From: Cryptomeria japonica
Lineage: Eukaryota; Streptophyta; Pinopsida; Cupressales; Cupressaceae
Assembly: GCF_030272615.1 (NCBI RefSeq)
Contig: NC_081408.1
Span: 615,412,476-615,476,475, forward strand
DNA length: 64,000 bases
Reading direction: 5' to 3'
Part shown: piece after piece, positions 23,038-36,059 of the stretch
Layout of the letters: each line of letters begins with the position of its first letter
Numbering within the stretch: position 1 is the first letter of the stretch
The notes under the pieces: generated by a model
What the model saw: only the letters and a program-made list of their open reading frames with translations
What the model was told of the DNA's origin: nothing
The model's database searches: none
Position numbers and translations under genes: made by a program

Positions 23038-24100
23038 ATGGCAACTAACACTTCTAATCCACCAACAACTATTTTCAGAAGAGAAATCCCTAAGCTTGAT
23101 GGAACAAATTATGGGATATGGAAAATTCAAATGGAGACTCATCTTAGATGTCCTGGAAAGGATATTTGGGAGATCACTGAGAAAGGATACACACCTTATG
23201 ATCCGACATCTAGCAATCCTGCTCCTGCAAACCTAGATAAGAATAATGAAAATGATTGCAGAGCTAGAGAAGCCCTCTTGTGTGCACTTAATAATCAATA
23301 GATTATGGGATTGACTAACAAATCATTAGCTAAGGGTATATGGGAAAAATTGCAAACTTTGAATGAAGGTGACCCTACTGTCAAAATTGCTAAACTTGAT
23401 GGTTACCGGGTAAGATATGAAAACTTGAAGATAGAAGATAATGAAAGAATTGTTGTGTTTATGGAAAGAGTAAATGAGATTGTTAAGAGAATTCAATGTT
23501 GTGGAGGATTTCTAAGTGAAGATGAAATAGTTTCCAAAGTCTTGAGAGCCCTTCCACTAGCTTACAAGATGAAGGCAACTGCAATTGATGAGTTAAGAAC
23601 AATGGCAAACACTTCAGTCAACATAGATATTCTGATTGGGAAATTATCTACATTTGAGCTTGAAGAATTTGGATCTTCTCAAGCTATAAAATATGAACCT
23701 AATTTTCATGCATCATCATCAACATCTACCAGCAAGACTGATTGGAGAGTCCTATATGCAAACAAACTGGAAGAAATGAGGAAAGAAGATGAAGAGATTG
23801 AGAAACTTGAAGCCTTATTTGTTAGAAGAGTACCTAAAGGACCAACTAGAAGTAAGTACGAAGGAAAAGCACCTTTTAAATATTTGCATGTAATAAGATT
23901 GGTCATTTTGCATCTAGATGTCCTGAAAGGAATGCAAGGTTTGAGGAAAGAGTTAAGAAATACTTTAAGCCTAACTCGAACAGATATAGATTCAAGAAAA
24001 GTAAACAATGCTACATAACAGATGAGGAAGGAGTAACAGATGACTATGGAGATGAACCAACAGAAGACTTTCCTAGTCGATCCGACAATGGTAAGGAATG
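23038..24100 (+). pseudogene. Copia-1 gag
   Basis: ATG 23038 begins a copia Gag of the UBN2/DUF4219 type: KLDGTNYGIWKIQMETHL, then IWEKLQTLNEGDPTVK, LDGYRVRYENLKIEDNERI and EIVSKVLRALPLAYKMK. There is one in-frame stop at 23299-23301 and a 1-2 base loss near 23880 that destroys the first Cys of the single zinc knuckle (ACNKIGHFASRC remains in the next frame). Length to the protease junction is about 350 codons. Unlike X ORF1 it has the full capsid domain and only one knuckle. Confidence 0.88.
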
Positions 24101-27020
24101 GGTGTTCTATGCTTTGAAGGAAGATGAACTAGAACCGGCTATCAAAAATGAAGAAAATGCCTTGGCAGTAAAAGTTGAAGATAAAGATAAATGGGTAATT
24201 GATAGTGGATGCTCACACCATATGACTGGAGATAAAGGAAAATTTCTATCCCTACAAGAATATAATGGAGGTCAAGTCAGATTTGGAGATGACATGGCAT
24301 GTATGATCAAAGGTAGAGGTATTATTTCCTTGGATGGCAAGCATAATATTGATAATGTCTATTATGTAGAAGGTTTGATGCATAATCTTTTGAGTGTTGG
24401 ACTATTAGTTGATAAGGGTTTTCAACTTCAGTTTAAAGATAGAAAATAAAAAATCATTAACAAGACTGGTTTGGAGATTGCCACCAGTATCCAGACAAGA
24501 AGTAACATCAGTTCAACTAAGGAAGTTAGAGATATACCTAAGATTATGAAGCCTCATAATCCGGTATGTAAGGAATGTCAATTGGGTAAGCAAATTAGAA
24601 GTTATTTTAAGAGAATACATGATAAATCTAATGATGTACTTGATTTGATTCACACTGACTTATGTGGTCCAACAAGGACTAGAAGCTTTCAAGGTGATAG
24701 GTATTTTATGTTGATTATTGATGACTATTATAGAATGATGTGGGTGACTTTTCTAAGGGAGAAGTATGAAGCCTTTGAGAAATTCAAGATCTTTAAAGTG
24801 AAGGTTGAAACAGAAACTGGATTGAAAATCAAATGTCTAAGATCAGATCATGGCGATGAGTTCACTTCACATGAATTTAATAGTTATTGTAAGTCAAATG
24901 GAATCAAGAGACAACTATCTACACCTAGGACTCCTCAGCAAAAGTGAGTAGTTGAAAGAAAGAACAAAACCATTTTGGATGTAGCTATATCTACGATAAT
25001 GGAAGCCAAATTGCCTCACATCTACTGGAGAGAAGTCGTGAGTACGACAATCTCACATTAAATAGAGTTCACATCAAAGGTGAAATCGATAAGACCCCTT
25101 ATGAACTATAGTTTGGATATACACCTACTGTTAAATATTTTAAAATTTTTGGAAGTAAATGCTATATCCAAAGAGATGATTCAATTGGAAAGTTTGATCC
25201 TAGATGTGATGAAGGGATATTTCTTGTTTATTCAATTCAGAGAAAAGCATATAGATGTTATAAGAAAAGATTTCAGAAAATTGTTGAGAGTGCTAATGTG
25301 AAAGTGGATGAATAGTACATAAATAATTCTATATCATATGACAAGGAACCGAGAGTGGAAATGATCATAACTGAACCGACAATGCCTCTACCGGTATAGG
25401 AAGCTAAAATAGTTACACCGGCATAATCAAAACATTCAATTGTGACTGATGATCAGAGTGGTGAACCTGAAGTTCAAAAGACACCAAGGTATGTAAGATT
25501 AAATCATTCTGAAGATCAAATTATTGGAGATAGAAACAAGGGAGTTATGACAAGAACAAAACTAGAAAATGAAGAGGTATGTCTTATTTCTCAAATTGAA
25601 CTGGAAACTGTTATTGAAGCTTGTAAGGATAAACATTGGTTAAAGGCTATGGAAGATGAATTAGATCAAATAGAAAAGAATGAAACTTGGTCTTTAGTTC
25701 CCTGACCTAAAAATAAGAATGTTATTGGAACTAAATGGGTTTTTAGAAATAAACTGCATGAGGATGGTCAAGTTATAAGGAACAAGGCTAGATTGGTTTG
25801 TAAAGGATATTCTCAAATGGAAGGAATTGATTATGGTGAGACATTTGTACCTGTAGCTAGAATCGAAGTTGTTAGACTATTTCTTGCCTATGCAGCTTAT
25901 AACAACTATAAGGTTTATCAAATGGATGTCAAATGTGCATTTCTGAATGGTGATTTTGAGGAATAATTTTACATTGAGCAACCTAATGGATTTTGATTGA
26001 CAGATGACAAAGATATCGTTTGCAGATTGAAGAAAGCTCCATATGGATTGAAACAAGCTCCTAGAGATTGGTATGCAAGGTTGGATAAATATCTTTTCAA
26101 GCTTGATTTTACTAAAGGCAGTGCTGATAGTAATCTATATTATAAGATCACAAATATTGCATGGAATTTGCTAACAACATGAAAAATGAATTTGAAATGT
26201 CCATGATTGGTGAGATGAAATTTTTCTTATGTTTGCAGATTAGTCAAACTGAGGAAGGGATTTTTATCTGTCAAACTAAGTATCTGAGGGAATTGTTGAA
26301 AAAGTTTGGTATGGAGAATTCCAAACTAGTAAGTACTCCTATGGCTACAAGTGAGAAATTATCTATCAAGGATATTTCTACACCGGTAAATCCGACAAGG
26401 TATAAATCTATGATTGGTGGTCTGCTATATCTAACTCAGACTAGACCTGATATTATGAATGCAATAAGTATTGTATCAAGATATCAAAGTAATCCTAAAG
26501 AAAATCATGAATGTGGAGTAAAGAGGATATTCTAGTATTTGCAAGGAACAATAGAATATGGTTTATGGTATTCCAGAAATGATGATTTCACTTTATGTGC
26601 ATATACTGACTCAAATTGGGCAGATGATACTGATGACAGGAAGAGCACTTCTGGTGGAGCTTTCTTTCTTGGAAAGAAACTGGTTTCATGGATAAGGCAA
26701 AAATATTCATGCATTTCTTTATGTATTGCAGAAGTTGAGTATGTTGTAGCAGCAACTAATTGCACTCAAGTTTTGTGGATGAAGCAAATGTTGAAGGATA
26801 TTAGGGTAAATTGTAGTGAACTGGTAGTTATCTACTATGATAACTCTGCGGCTATTGACATGTCTCAGAATCTAGTATTTCACTCTAAGACCAAGCATAT
26901 TTCAATAAAGTATAACTTTCTGAAGGACAAGGTAGAAGCAAAGGATGTCAAATTGGTTTATGTGAACACTATAGAATAAAATTGTAGACACATTCACTAA
27001 ACCGTTGTCTAAGGAATCAT
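24101..27020 (+). pseudogene. Copia-1 pol: protease, integrase, RT, RNase H
   Basis: Protease: WVIDSGCSHHMTGDKGKF (24190-24245). The integrase N-terminal zinc finger is shortened, missing its His pair; CKECQLGKQ is kept. The core has HTDLCGP, LRSDHGDEF and, after a Gly-to-stop change, VVERKN. A frameshift near 25020-25080 precedes 25080-25301. [43 protein letters not shown] and LKKAPYGLKQAP. The YVDD/FVDD catalytic block is deleted between YYKITN (about 26155) and EFANNMKNEFEMS. RNase H (26539-26979): AYTDSNWADD, RKSTSGGAFFLG and AEVEYVVAATNC. The protein is dead several times over. Confidence 0.9.
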
Positions 27021-27089
27021 TTGAATAATTGAGACAAGTTAGGGGTTTTTTCCCCTCCTACAGAGACTTGATTGATGAATTTTGTCATC

Positions 27090-27408
27090 AGTCTAACATG
27101 TATTAATAGAGACATTATTCATTCCAACATATGAGTGGAGCTACTACTTAGGGGGAGTAGTCAGCTTTGAGATTAAGTGGTTTATATCATTGCTTTGATA
27201 TTTTTGTCAAATTTTTGGCATTGATGTCAAAGGGGGAGTGATATTAATTTGAAAAATCATCTGGAACCTTATAGAGATATCATTCATAGGGGGAGAGCTA
27301 TTGATTGTTGGTTATCTTCCACAGGGGGAGACTTGTTTGGCATCTCTTGGTACTTAGATATTTTTCACATCTAGTGTTGCCATCAATGCCAAAGGGGGAG
27401 ATTTTTCA
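27090..27408 (+). promoter_or_regulatory. Copia-1 multiple polypurine-tract region
   Basis: Five GGGGGAG tracts in about 260 bases: near 27149, 27231, 27278, 27325 and 27391. The last, AAAGGGGGAGAT, lies about 10 bases before the LTR. This is the strongest example in the window of the Sirevirus-style repeated tract. Confidence 0.85.
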
Positions 27409-28657
27409 CATTATGGATGAATTAATTATGTGTTTCATTGATGTTTTGTCATTGATGTCAACACTAGCTATTATGGATGGTTAGCGACAGACAGGTTACC
27501 GATAGAAGTTCTAGTGTTACCAGTAGAAGAGACTATCTATTGGACACTTTCAATATGATTGGATCAGTAAAGATGCTCTATGAGCATATTTTGGTCAGTT
27601 GTTATTGGCTTGGTAATTGGATGTTATCATACACTCTGGTAAACCCTTACCGACACTAGTTTAAGACTTTACCGACAGAGTTTTCATTAAGGAATTGTGA
27701 CCGGATGCATAATTGGTGTTGTTGCAGCTTCTTCATGGATTCCAGGATGTTGAAGATGTTTGTTGATCATGCTTCAATTGCTTGAAGACATTGCTTTGGC
27801 ATGGTGGACCCAGAATAGGTCTGTTTGCTATCTAGGTTATGGACCGCTATCATGCTAGCATTTACTCTACACGTTATTGGGATGATTTGAGATGTTTTAT
27901 GGATTTTTTTATTATTGTTTTGGTCTTAAGCCGACATGGCATATCATTGTAAATGGAATTATGTAATGATATTATTGTAATATCTTTAGGTGGCTGACCA
28001 AATTAGTTTAGGCCTTAGGATTTGTATAAATAAGAGGTATAAACTCTTTGTAAAGTATCATGGTTATTGGAAAGTTCATGGTCAAGGAATGCAATGTGTG
28101 AATATTATAATATCATTCATGTAGAGGAGTTGATCGATCATTGGAGATCGAATTGGATTTAGAGGATTTAGTCCTCCGACATTGAGCTTAACCAGGACTA
28201 TAATCAGGCATGGTAGATGTTATTTCCAGTAGTTCACTCTATTGGATTGTTGTCCATTTATCTTGAGAAGGTCGTATCCTCTTTGTAGTCAATGAGAGTA
28301 TTTTGTAATGAGCACTACGCTCTAGGCAGTGTGCCTTCCTGCAAGTGTAGGCCCCTCATTGTAACACATACTTTCTGCAGAAGTACCATCTGACTGTGGG
28401 TAGGTTTCCCACCCTAATTTTTTCCCTTTTCGGGTTTTCCACATACAAATCATGGTGTTATGTGGTATGGTTGCTTTACATTGATTATCTAGTTAATTAT
28501 TAAGTTGTATTGTTTACAGGTATCTATTCCTACTGGCATCTGTGTGTGCTTTACCGGTACTTGATTTGTATAAGGTTGTATTGTGGATTAAAATTACAAT
28601 ATGTTAACAACTGATTCACCCCCCCCCCCTCTCAGTTGTTCACTAGTTATCCTAACA
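27409..28657 (+). repeat. Copia-1 3' LTR
   Basis: 1,249 bp copy of 21731-22979 with scattered substitutions, ending AGTTATCCTAACA; X3 sequence resumes at 28658. Confidence 0.9.
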
Positions 28658-29082
28658 TGGAGATGGAGTTTTATTGGTTGGACTGGTAGACCTTATAATC
28701 CACCACCATAGAAGTGAACTTTACATCATTCTCTAGAATATCTTATACAGTCATGGCTCTACTATCAAATTTTGATCCAGTTGCAGCAATAACAATGTCA
28801 TTTGATACCTTCCTTATGCTAGGCACCACACCGGTTTGCGCCAAACTAGTTACAACATGGATCGCTTGCTTAGTGATCTTGTGGGGCTTATTGAGCCATA
28901 TGAATTCAGCATGCACATGAATCAAGATGTAGCGAATCCATTATTCCTCATCAAATAGTGGGAAATGAACGAACTGCAAGAAACCCTTGTCCTGCAACAC
29001 ACTATATTCAGGTTTGAGATTTCCCAAACTGTCGACTAAATGTTTGTTATAAAGATCCTGATGGTATGATGAATGGATAAGT
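28658..29082 (-). pseudogene. X3 ORF2, part of N-terminal region
   Basis: Minus-strand translation gives, across two stops, GFLQFVHFPLFDEE, then ILIHVHAEFIWLNKPHKITK, VSNDIVIAATGSKFDSRAMT and DVKFTSMVVDYK. These align block by block with X2 ORF2 (VLSRVHGEFFWLDAVHKITK, VSNDLVINLTGATFNKRSLR, NVRFISMILGYK). This is the upstream continuation of 20269-21730 before copia-1 inserted. It is cut at its N-terminal side by copia-2 near 29083; the remainder lies beyond the window. Confidence 0.8.
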
Positions 29083-30490
29083 ATCCGATAGAATACTGAG
29101 AGGGGTGGGGGGTGAATCAGTATATTGAAAATCTGATACAAAGTTCCCAAACTCAATCTCAGTCAAACAAAGTAAACATATCTCAGTTAAGATCAATATT
29201 CATAAGAATACTTGACATCAACCAGTTTAACTGTTATGACAACTTTAATAGTAAACAACTTCAATCTTCTAAACATCAACAATGCTTAATCATAACTCAA
29301 CATATTCATCTCTCAATACTTCTACATAACATGCCTTATCATAAATTAACCACATCAACAAGTACGATCACAACCACAAAAACATTCACCACTTGACACA
29401 AATGTTTATACATGGAAAACCCAAATAGTTAAAAACCATGGTGAGATGAGACTCACAAGGATAGCTATCTAAACTATTCTGAAGTTTGCCCTATTAGGAG
29501 CTAAGCCTATTAAAGCTTGACAATAAGTCTTGTTATGAACTAATTCTGGTTAGGATCACCCGGTTAAGGGATTTACAAATATGCCTTGATGAAAAGCACA
29601 ATACCTTATTAGGAGTAACCTCGCTAGAGGATTTAAGAATCCAAGCTAATGGAAAACCTTGTTAGAGGATTTAATGAGTAACCAAGCTTGTTAGAGCTTA
29701 CCCAGTTAAGGGATTTCACTTCTGTTGTAATTGTTAGAAAACAATAGGTTTTCTTGATCTGTCTGAGTAGCACTACATTTGCTTGATCGGATCCTTCTAA
29801 GCTTCAATCTGCCTTCACTCAAAGTGGAGATCCATTCACTAGTTAGGTAACTACACACTCAACAGGTTTTCATCAATCTTGCCAACAACCTTTACAAACA
29901 ACTTCATCGAACTTAAATAGAAATCAATTAGGTCAGTAACACAACAAAAACCTAATTCTCATCATCGAGATTACAAACAAGTCGGTACAATCTTGACCGT
30001 TAGAAATCATGACAATCTCTTCACACTCTTCAAGAAAATTCCAACTGCTCCATGATCATCACTTCATTGGATGTTGTAACTCATCACGTGTTGTACATTA
30101 GATGCAATCCACTTTGCTCCTTCCCTAGACAAAAAACAAACACGCCAAAATAATTTGAACATATCCTCATTCAATGATCACATGTCTCCATCATTACCGC
30201 TTATCAGATAATAAACCATCAAACTTGATCGGGTAGGGTTTAATAGCTAACAGGGTTCACCGGTTACATTACATAGAAAGGTTTAACCCTTTACACCGGT
30301 TCAACTCACAAACTTTACATATTGGTTTACAACATCTTCCACAAAGCTCTTCTTACTAGTTACTGGCCAATATAAAAAACAACAATATCAGAAATAACAT
30401 GAATACCATTACCGGTTCAATTGACATCAATGACAACATATTATTAATGCAATCTTTATGCAAAATACCAAAAAATTCAAAATGACAACA
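29083..30490 (-). repeat. Copia-2 3' LTR
   Basis: On the minus strand it starts TGTTGTCATTTTG right after the polypurine tract at 30491 and ends near CTCTCAGTATTCTATCGGATA, the same CTCTCAGT-type terminus as the other Sirevirus-like LTRs. The low-coordinate edge is uncertain by about 10 bases because the TG/CA is degraded. The partner LTR should lie beyond 64000. Confidence 0.7.
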
Positions 30491-30760
30491 ATCTCCCCCT
30501 TTGACATTGATGGAAATTCAAATATCAACGCCTTTGATTGCTGCTAAGATTGGTGAATAAGAATCTTGGTTTACATTACCATGTATTCACCTTGCTCTGT
30601 CTGTCTTCAGCCTACCACTAGTTCACCTAATTCTTCTCCTCAATCACATAATTCTTCTCCCCCTTTGACAAAAATGCCAAAGTGAAAGTAAAACATGTAA
30701 TTATGCTCTCACTATGCATCAACATCATTCTGTAACTTGATGCTCCCCCTGTGGAATACA
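30491..30760 (-). promoter_or_regulatory. Copia-2 multiple polypurine tracts
   Basis: CTCCCCCT words at about 30492, 30656 and 30742 on the plus strand (AGGGGGAG in sense). The proximal one abuts the LTR. Confidence 0.75.
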
Positions 30761-30834
30761 TCCACTTCTTCATCAATCCATGAAAAATTCTACAAGTGGT
30801 TCAGGGACTGATGCAATCAGCATCATGATCAACT

Positions 30835-33065
30835 AACTTCATGAAGAGGGATAACCACCAATTGTCTTCTAAGATACTCAAAAGTGGTCTTAGGTAGAAT
30901 TTTGGTAAAGATATTTGCAAGCTACTCCTTGGTAGAGACATGCTCCAAGATAACATCTTTAATTTGAACTTTTTCCCTCAAGAAGTGATATTTCAATTCA
31001 ATGTGCTTAGTCCTTGCGTGCAAAATAGGCTTTTTAGAAATATTTATTGCACTTGTATTATCACACAAAATCTTTATTGGTTCTTAGATTTCCATCTTCA
31101 AACCTTCCAAAGTGTTCGTCATCCACAAAGCTTGTGTGCAATTCATATAAGCTGCTACATATTCAGCTTCAGTAGTAGATTGTGAAGTGCAACTTTGCTT
31201 TTTACTACTTCATGAAACTAGCCTTCCTCCTAGAAAGAATGCTCCACCAGTAGTACTCTTCTGGTCATAAATATTTCCTGCCCAATCAACATCTGTGTAT
31301 GCTTTTAAATCAAAATTTCCACTATATGGATACCATAGCCCATAGTCAACAATACCTTTCAGATATCTAAAAATTCTCTTGGTTGCCATCAGATGTGCCT
31401 CCTTTAGATTCTTCTGAAATCTAGCAACAATACCAACTGCATGGGCAATATCCAGTCGATTGTGAACAACATAGTGTAATTTGCCAATCATTGACTTGTA
31501 TTCCTTTTCATCTATAGACTTACATGCATCTTCCTTGGACAATTTACAACCTGTAACCATTGGGGTTCCAACTGGTTTACAGTCACTCATATCAAAATTC
31601 TTCAAAACCTCTTTCACATACTTGGACTGAGTAATGAAAATGTCATTCTTCATCGGCTATATCTGTAAGCCTATGGAATTTTTTATTTCCCCTACTAATG
31701 ACATCTCAAATTCATTCTTCATTTCATCTGCAAAATAACTACTCATGTCATCATTACCTCCAAATATAATGTCATCTACAAATACTTCACTGACCAGTAT
31801 TTCATCTCCTTCAGACTTGAGATAAATGTTGTTGTCATCACTAGTTCTAGCAAATCCTATCTTCATCAAATGACTATGAATTTGTTCATACCATGCTTTG
31901 GGTGCCTACTTTAATCCATACAAGGCTTTATGCAATTTACATACCATGTCTTCCTTATCTGTCAATGCATAACCATCAGGCTGCTCTATATAGACCTCTT
32001 CTTCCAGTATCCCATTCAAGAATGCAGACTTAACATCCATCTGGTATACCTTGAACTTCTTATGAGCTAAAAATTCAAGCAATGTTCTGACACCTTCCAG
32101 TCTTTCTACTGGTGCAAAATTTTCTCCATAATCCTCTCCTTCTTCTTGCGCATAACCTTTGCATACTAATCTTGCCTTATTGTGAACTACAACACCATAT
32201 TCATTTAATATGTTTCTGAACACCCATTTAGTACCTATAACATTCTTGTTTGCTGGTCGAGGTACCAGGGTCCAAGTGTTGTTCTTCTCAATTTGATCCA
32301 ACTCCTCCTCCATAGCTTTCACCCAATGATCATCACCAAATGCCTCCTTAGCACTTCTAGGTTCAAAGGTGGAGATCATGCAAGAGTTATCTCTTATTCT
32401 CCTTATGGTTAGTACACCGACATCCTTATCCCCAATTATCTGTTCATGACTATGATTCAGTCTCACATACCTAGGAATAACATGATCATTCTCTTCAGGT
32501 TCAACTTCTTCATTATCATCTTCCTCTGAATTTATTTGTTCCGATTGAACAAGTACACCAGGATTTGCTTTACCGGTTTTTGATTTATCAGTTTCAGGTT
32601 CCAAAAGAAAAATGAAAGGATCTCCATCCTTCTTCTCCAAACTGGTTCCTTATGAAATTTTAGGATATTCATCTATGCGAACATCAACACTCTCAACAAT
32701 TTTCTGTGTCCGGTTGTTGAAGCATTTATAGGTCTTACTCTTGGTGGAATAACAAGGAAATATGCCTTCATCACTCTTAGCTTCAAACTTGCTTATGTAA
32801 TTACCTCTTTTAATAAAAAATTTGCTTCCGAATATCTTAAAATAGCTAACATCAAGTGATCTCCCATACCAGTACTCATATGGGGTCTTGTACTTACCTC
32901 TTTTCAACAGAACTCGGTTCATTGTGTACACAGTTGTACTTACAGCTTCTTTCCAAAATGTTTTTGATACACCTCCTTGTATCAACATAGTCATAGCAAC
33001 TTCAACCACTAACCGGTTGTTTCTCTCTGCTATACCATTCTACTGTGGTGTCCTTGGTGTAGAAA
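30835..33065 (-). pseudogene. Copia-2 pol: integrase end, RT, RNase H
   Basis: On the minus strand one frame runs from 33065 to about 31207 with few stops (near 32648, 31904, 31655 and 31207), then continues into the RNase H tail. Integrase end: the PRTPQNG block with a stop in it, then AERNNRLVVE and [59 protein letters not shown] and the intact catalytic block EVFVDDIIFGGNDD. RNase H: AYTDVDWAGN, KSTTGGAFFLGG, TEAEYVAAA and ARTKHIELKYHF. It is less decayed than copia-1. The gene is cut inside the integrase at 33065 by the LARD-like element; protease and gag must lie beyond 64000. An element like this could have supplied enzymes to X. Confidence 0.9.
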
Positions 33066-35066
<2,001 letters not shown>

Positions 35067-35858
35067 TGTTAGGAATCCCACAAATACTGAGAGGGGGGTG
35101 TGAATCAGTATCTAACCGGTTAATGGAATTTCTTAACTGAAAACATGCAGAACATAATATAATAGTGTACCGATATGCAAGAAATAATGCAATAAACAGA
35201 ATCAAGAACATCCACATGAAAAGCACACCATAACATAAGATTTTAACAAGGAAACCCGTTGTGGGAAAAACCTCGGTGGGATTTGTGACCAAAAATATTC
35301 ATTCACTGGCCAATAAAAGAATATTACTTACAATAGGGGCCTGCACATGTAGGAAGGCCAACTACCTAGAGCTCACTGCTCAATGGGAAGTCTCACTGAC
35401 TTACAATGAGGATTATACAAATCCAATAACTTGTACTACTTTATAATAGCATCTTCAATGCCAGATTTAGTACTGGTTCCTGCTTTGTTCTTTACATATA
35501 CCCCTTAACCTATATTTCACATAATAGGTCTGCCTAATATTTTCCTTATGCTTATGTCTCTTTTTTGATGTCTACAATGATCTCTTTTATATATAAGAGT
35601 CATTTTACAATTTGCCAAGTCGGCTTACAAAGTTTTTCAATAATAAACAAAATATAATAAAACAAAATCCTGACGGCCTTTGTGCCGATATACTTCCTTT
35701 CTTTTGTGCCGGTGCCGATGTCCTGAGTGCCGGTGTAGAGTGTGATCTGCTGATGCCGGTGTAATGCCTTTGCCGGTGCCATAGGATTGCAAGGTTGCCA
35801 TCAATGACAAAACCTTCAATCACATACAATGTCTCATTGGAGTGTGCATATGCCAACA
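35067..35858 (-). repeat. X2 3' LTR
   Basis: Plus-strand TGTTAGGAATCCCAC to CATATGCCAACA, 792 bp, matching 53849-54640. It contains about six GCCGGTG/GCCGATG words between 35690 and 35785. Confidence 0.93.
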
Positions 35859-36030
35859 ATCTCCCCCTTTTGCATTGATGGCAACACTCATGAGAAATTT
35901 CAAAAATGATCCAAAAAAATGTAGTCCCAAAAATGTTACCAAAAATGTGTGTGCTCCCCCTGAGCATATGATTCCTGTGATATTGAATTTTCTCATCCTA
36001 CTACTCCCCCTTTGGCATCAATGACAAAGG
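35859..36030 (-). promoter_or_regulatory. X2 multiple polypurine tracts
   Basis: CTCCCCCT words at about 35861, 35954 and 36004 on the plus strand; the first abuts the LTR. Confidence 0.8.
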
Positions 36031-36059
36031 TTGTCAAGATGTCAGTAGAATTTGTAGTT

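Larger units (their letters stand above)
21731..28657 (+). mobile_element. Copia-1: Sirevirus-like Ty1/copia element
   Basis: Two LTRs of equal length (21731-22979 and 27409-28657, 1,249 bp) enclose gag, protease, integrase, RT and RNase H in copia order. The primer site is iMet-type and at least five polypurine tracts precede the 3' LTR. The left LTR edge is uncertain by about 6 bases and the target duplication is imperfect (TGGTG versus TGGAG). Removing the element restores the X3 ORF2 alignment, supporting insertion into X3. Confidence 0.9.
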
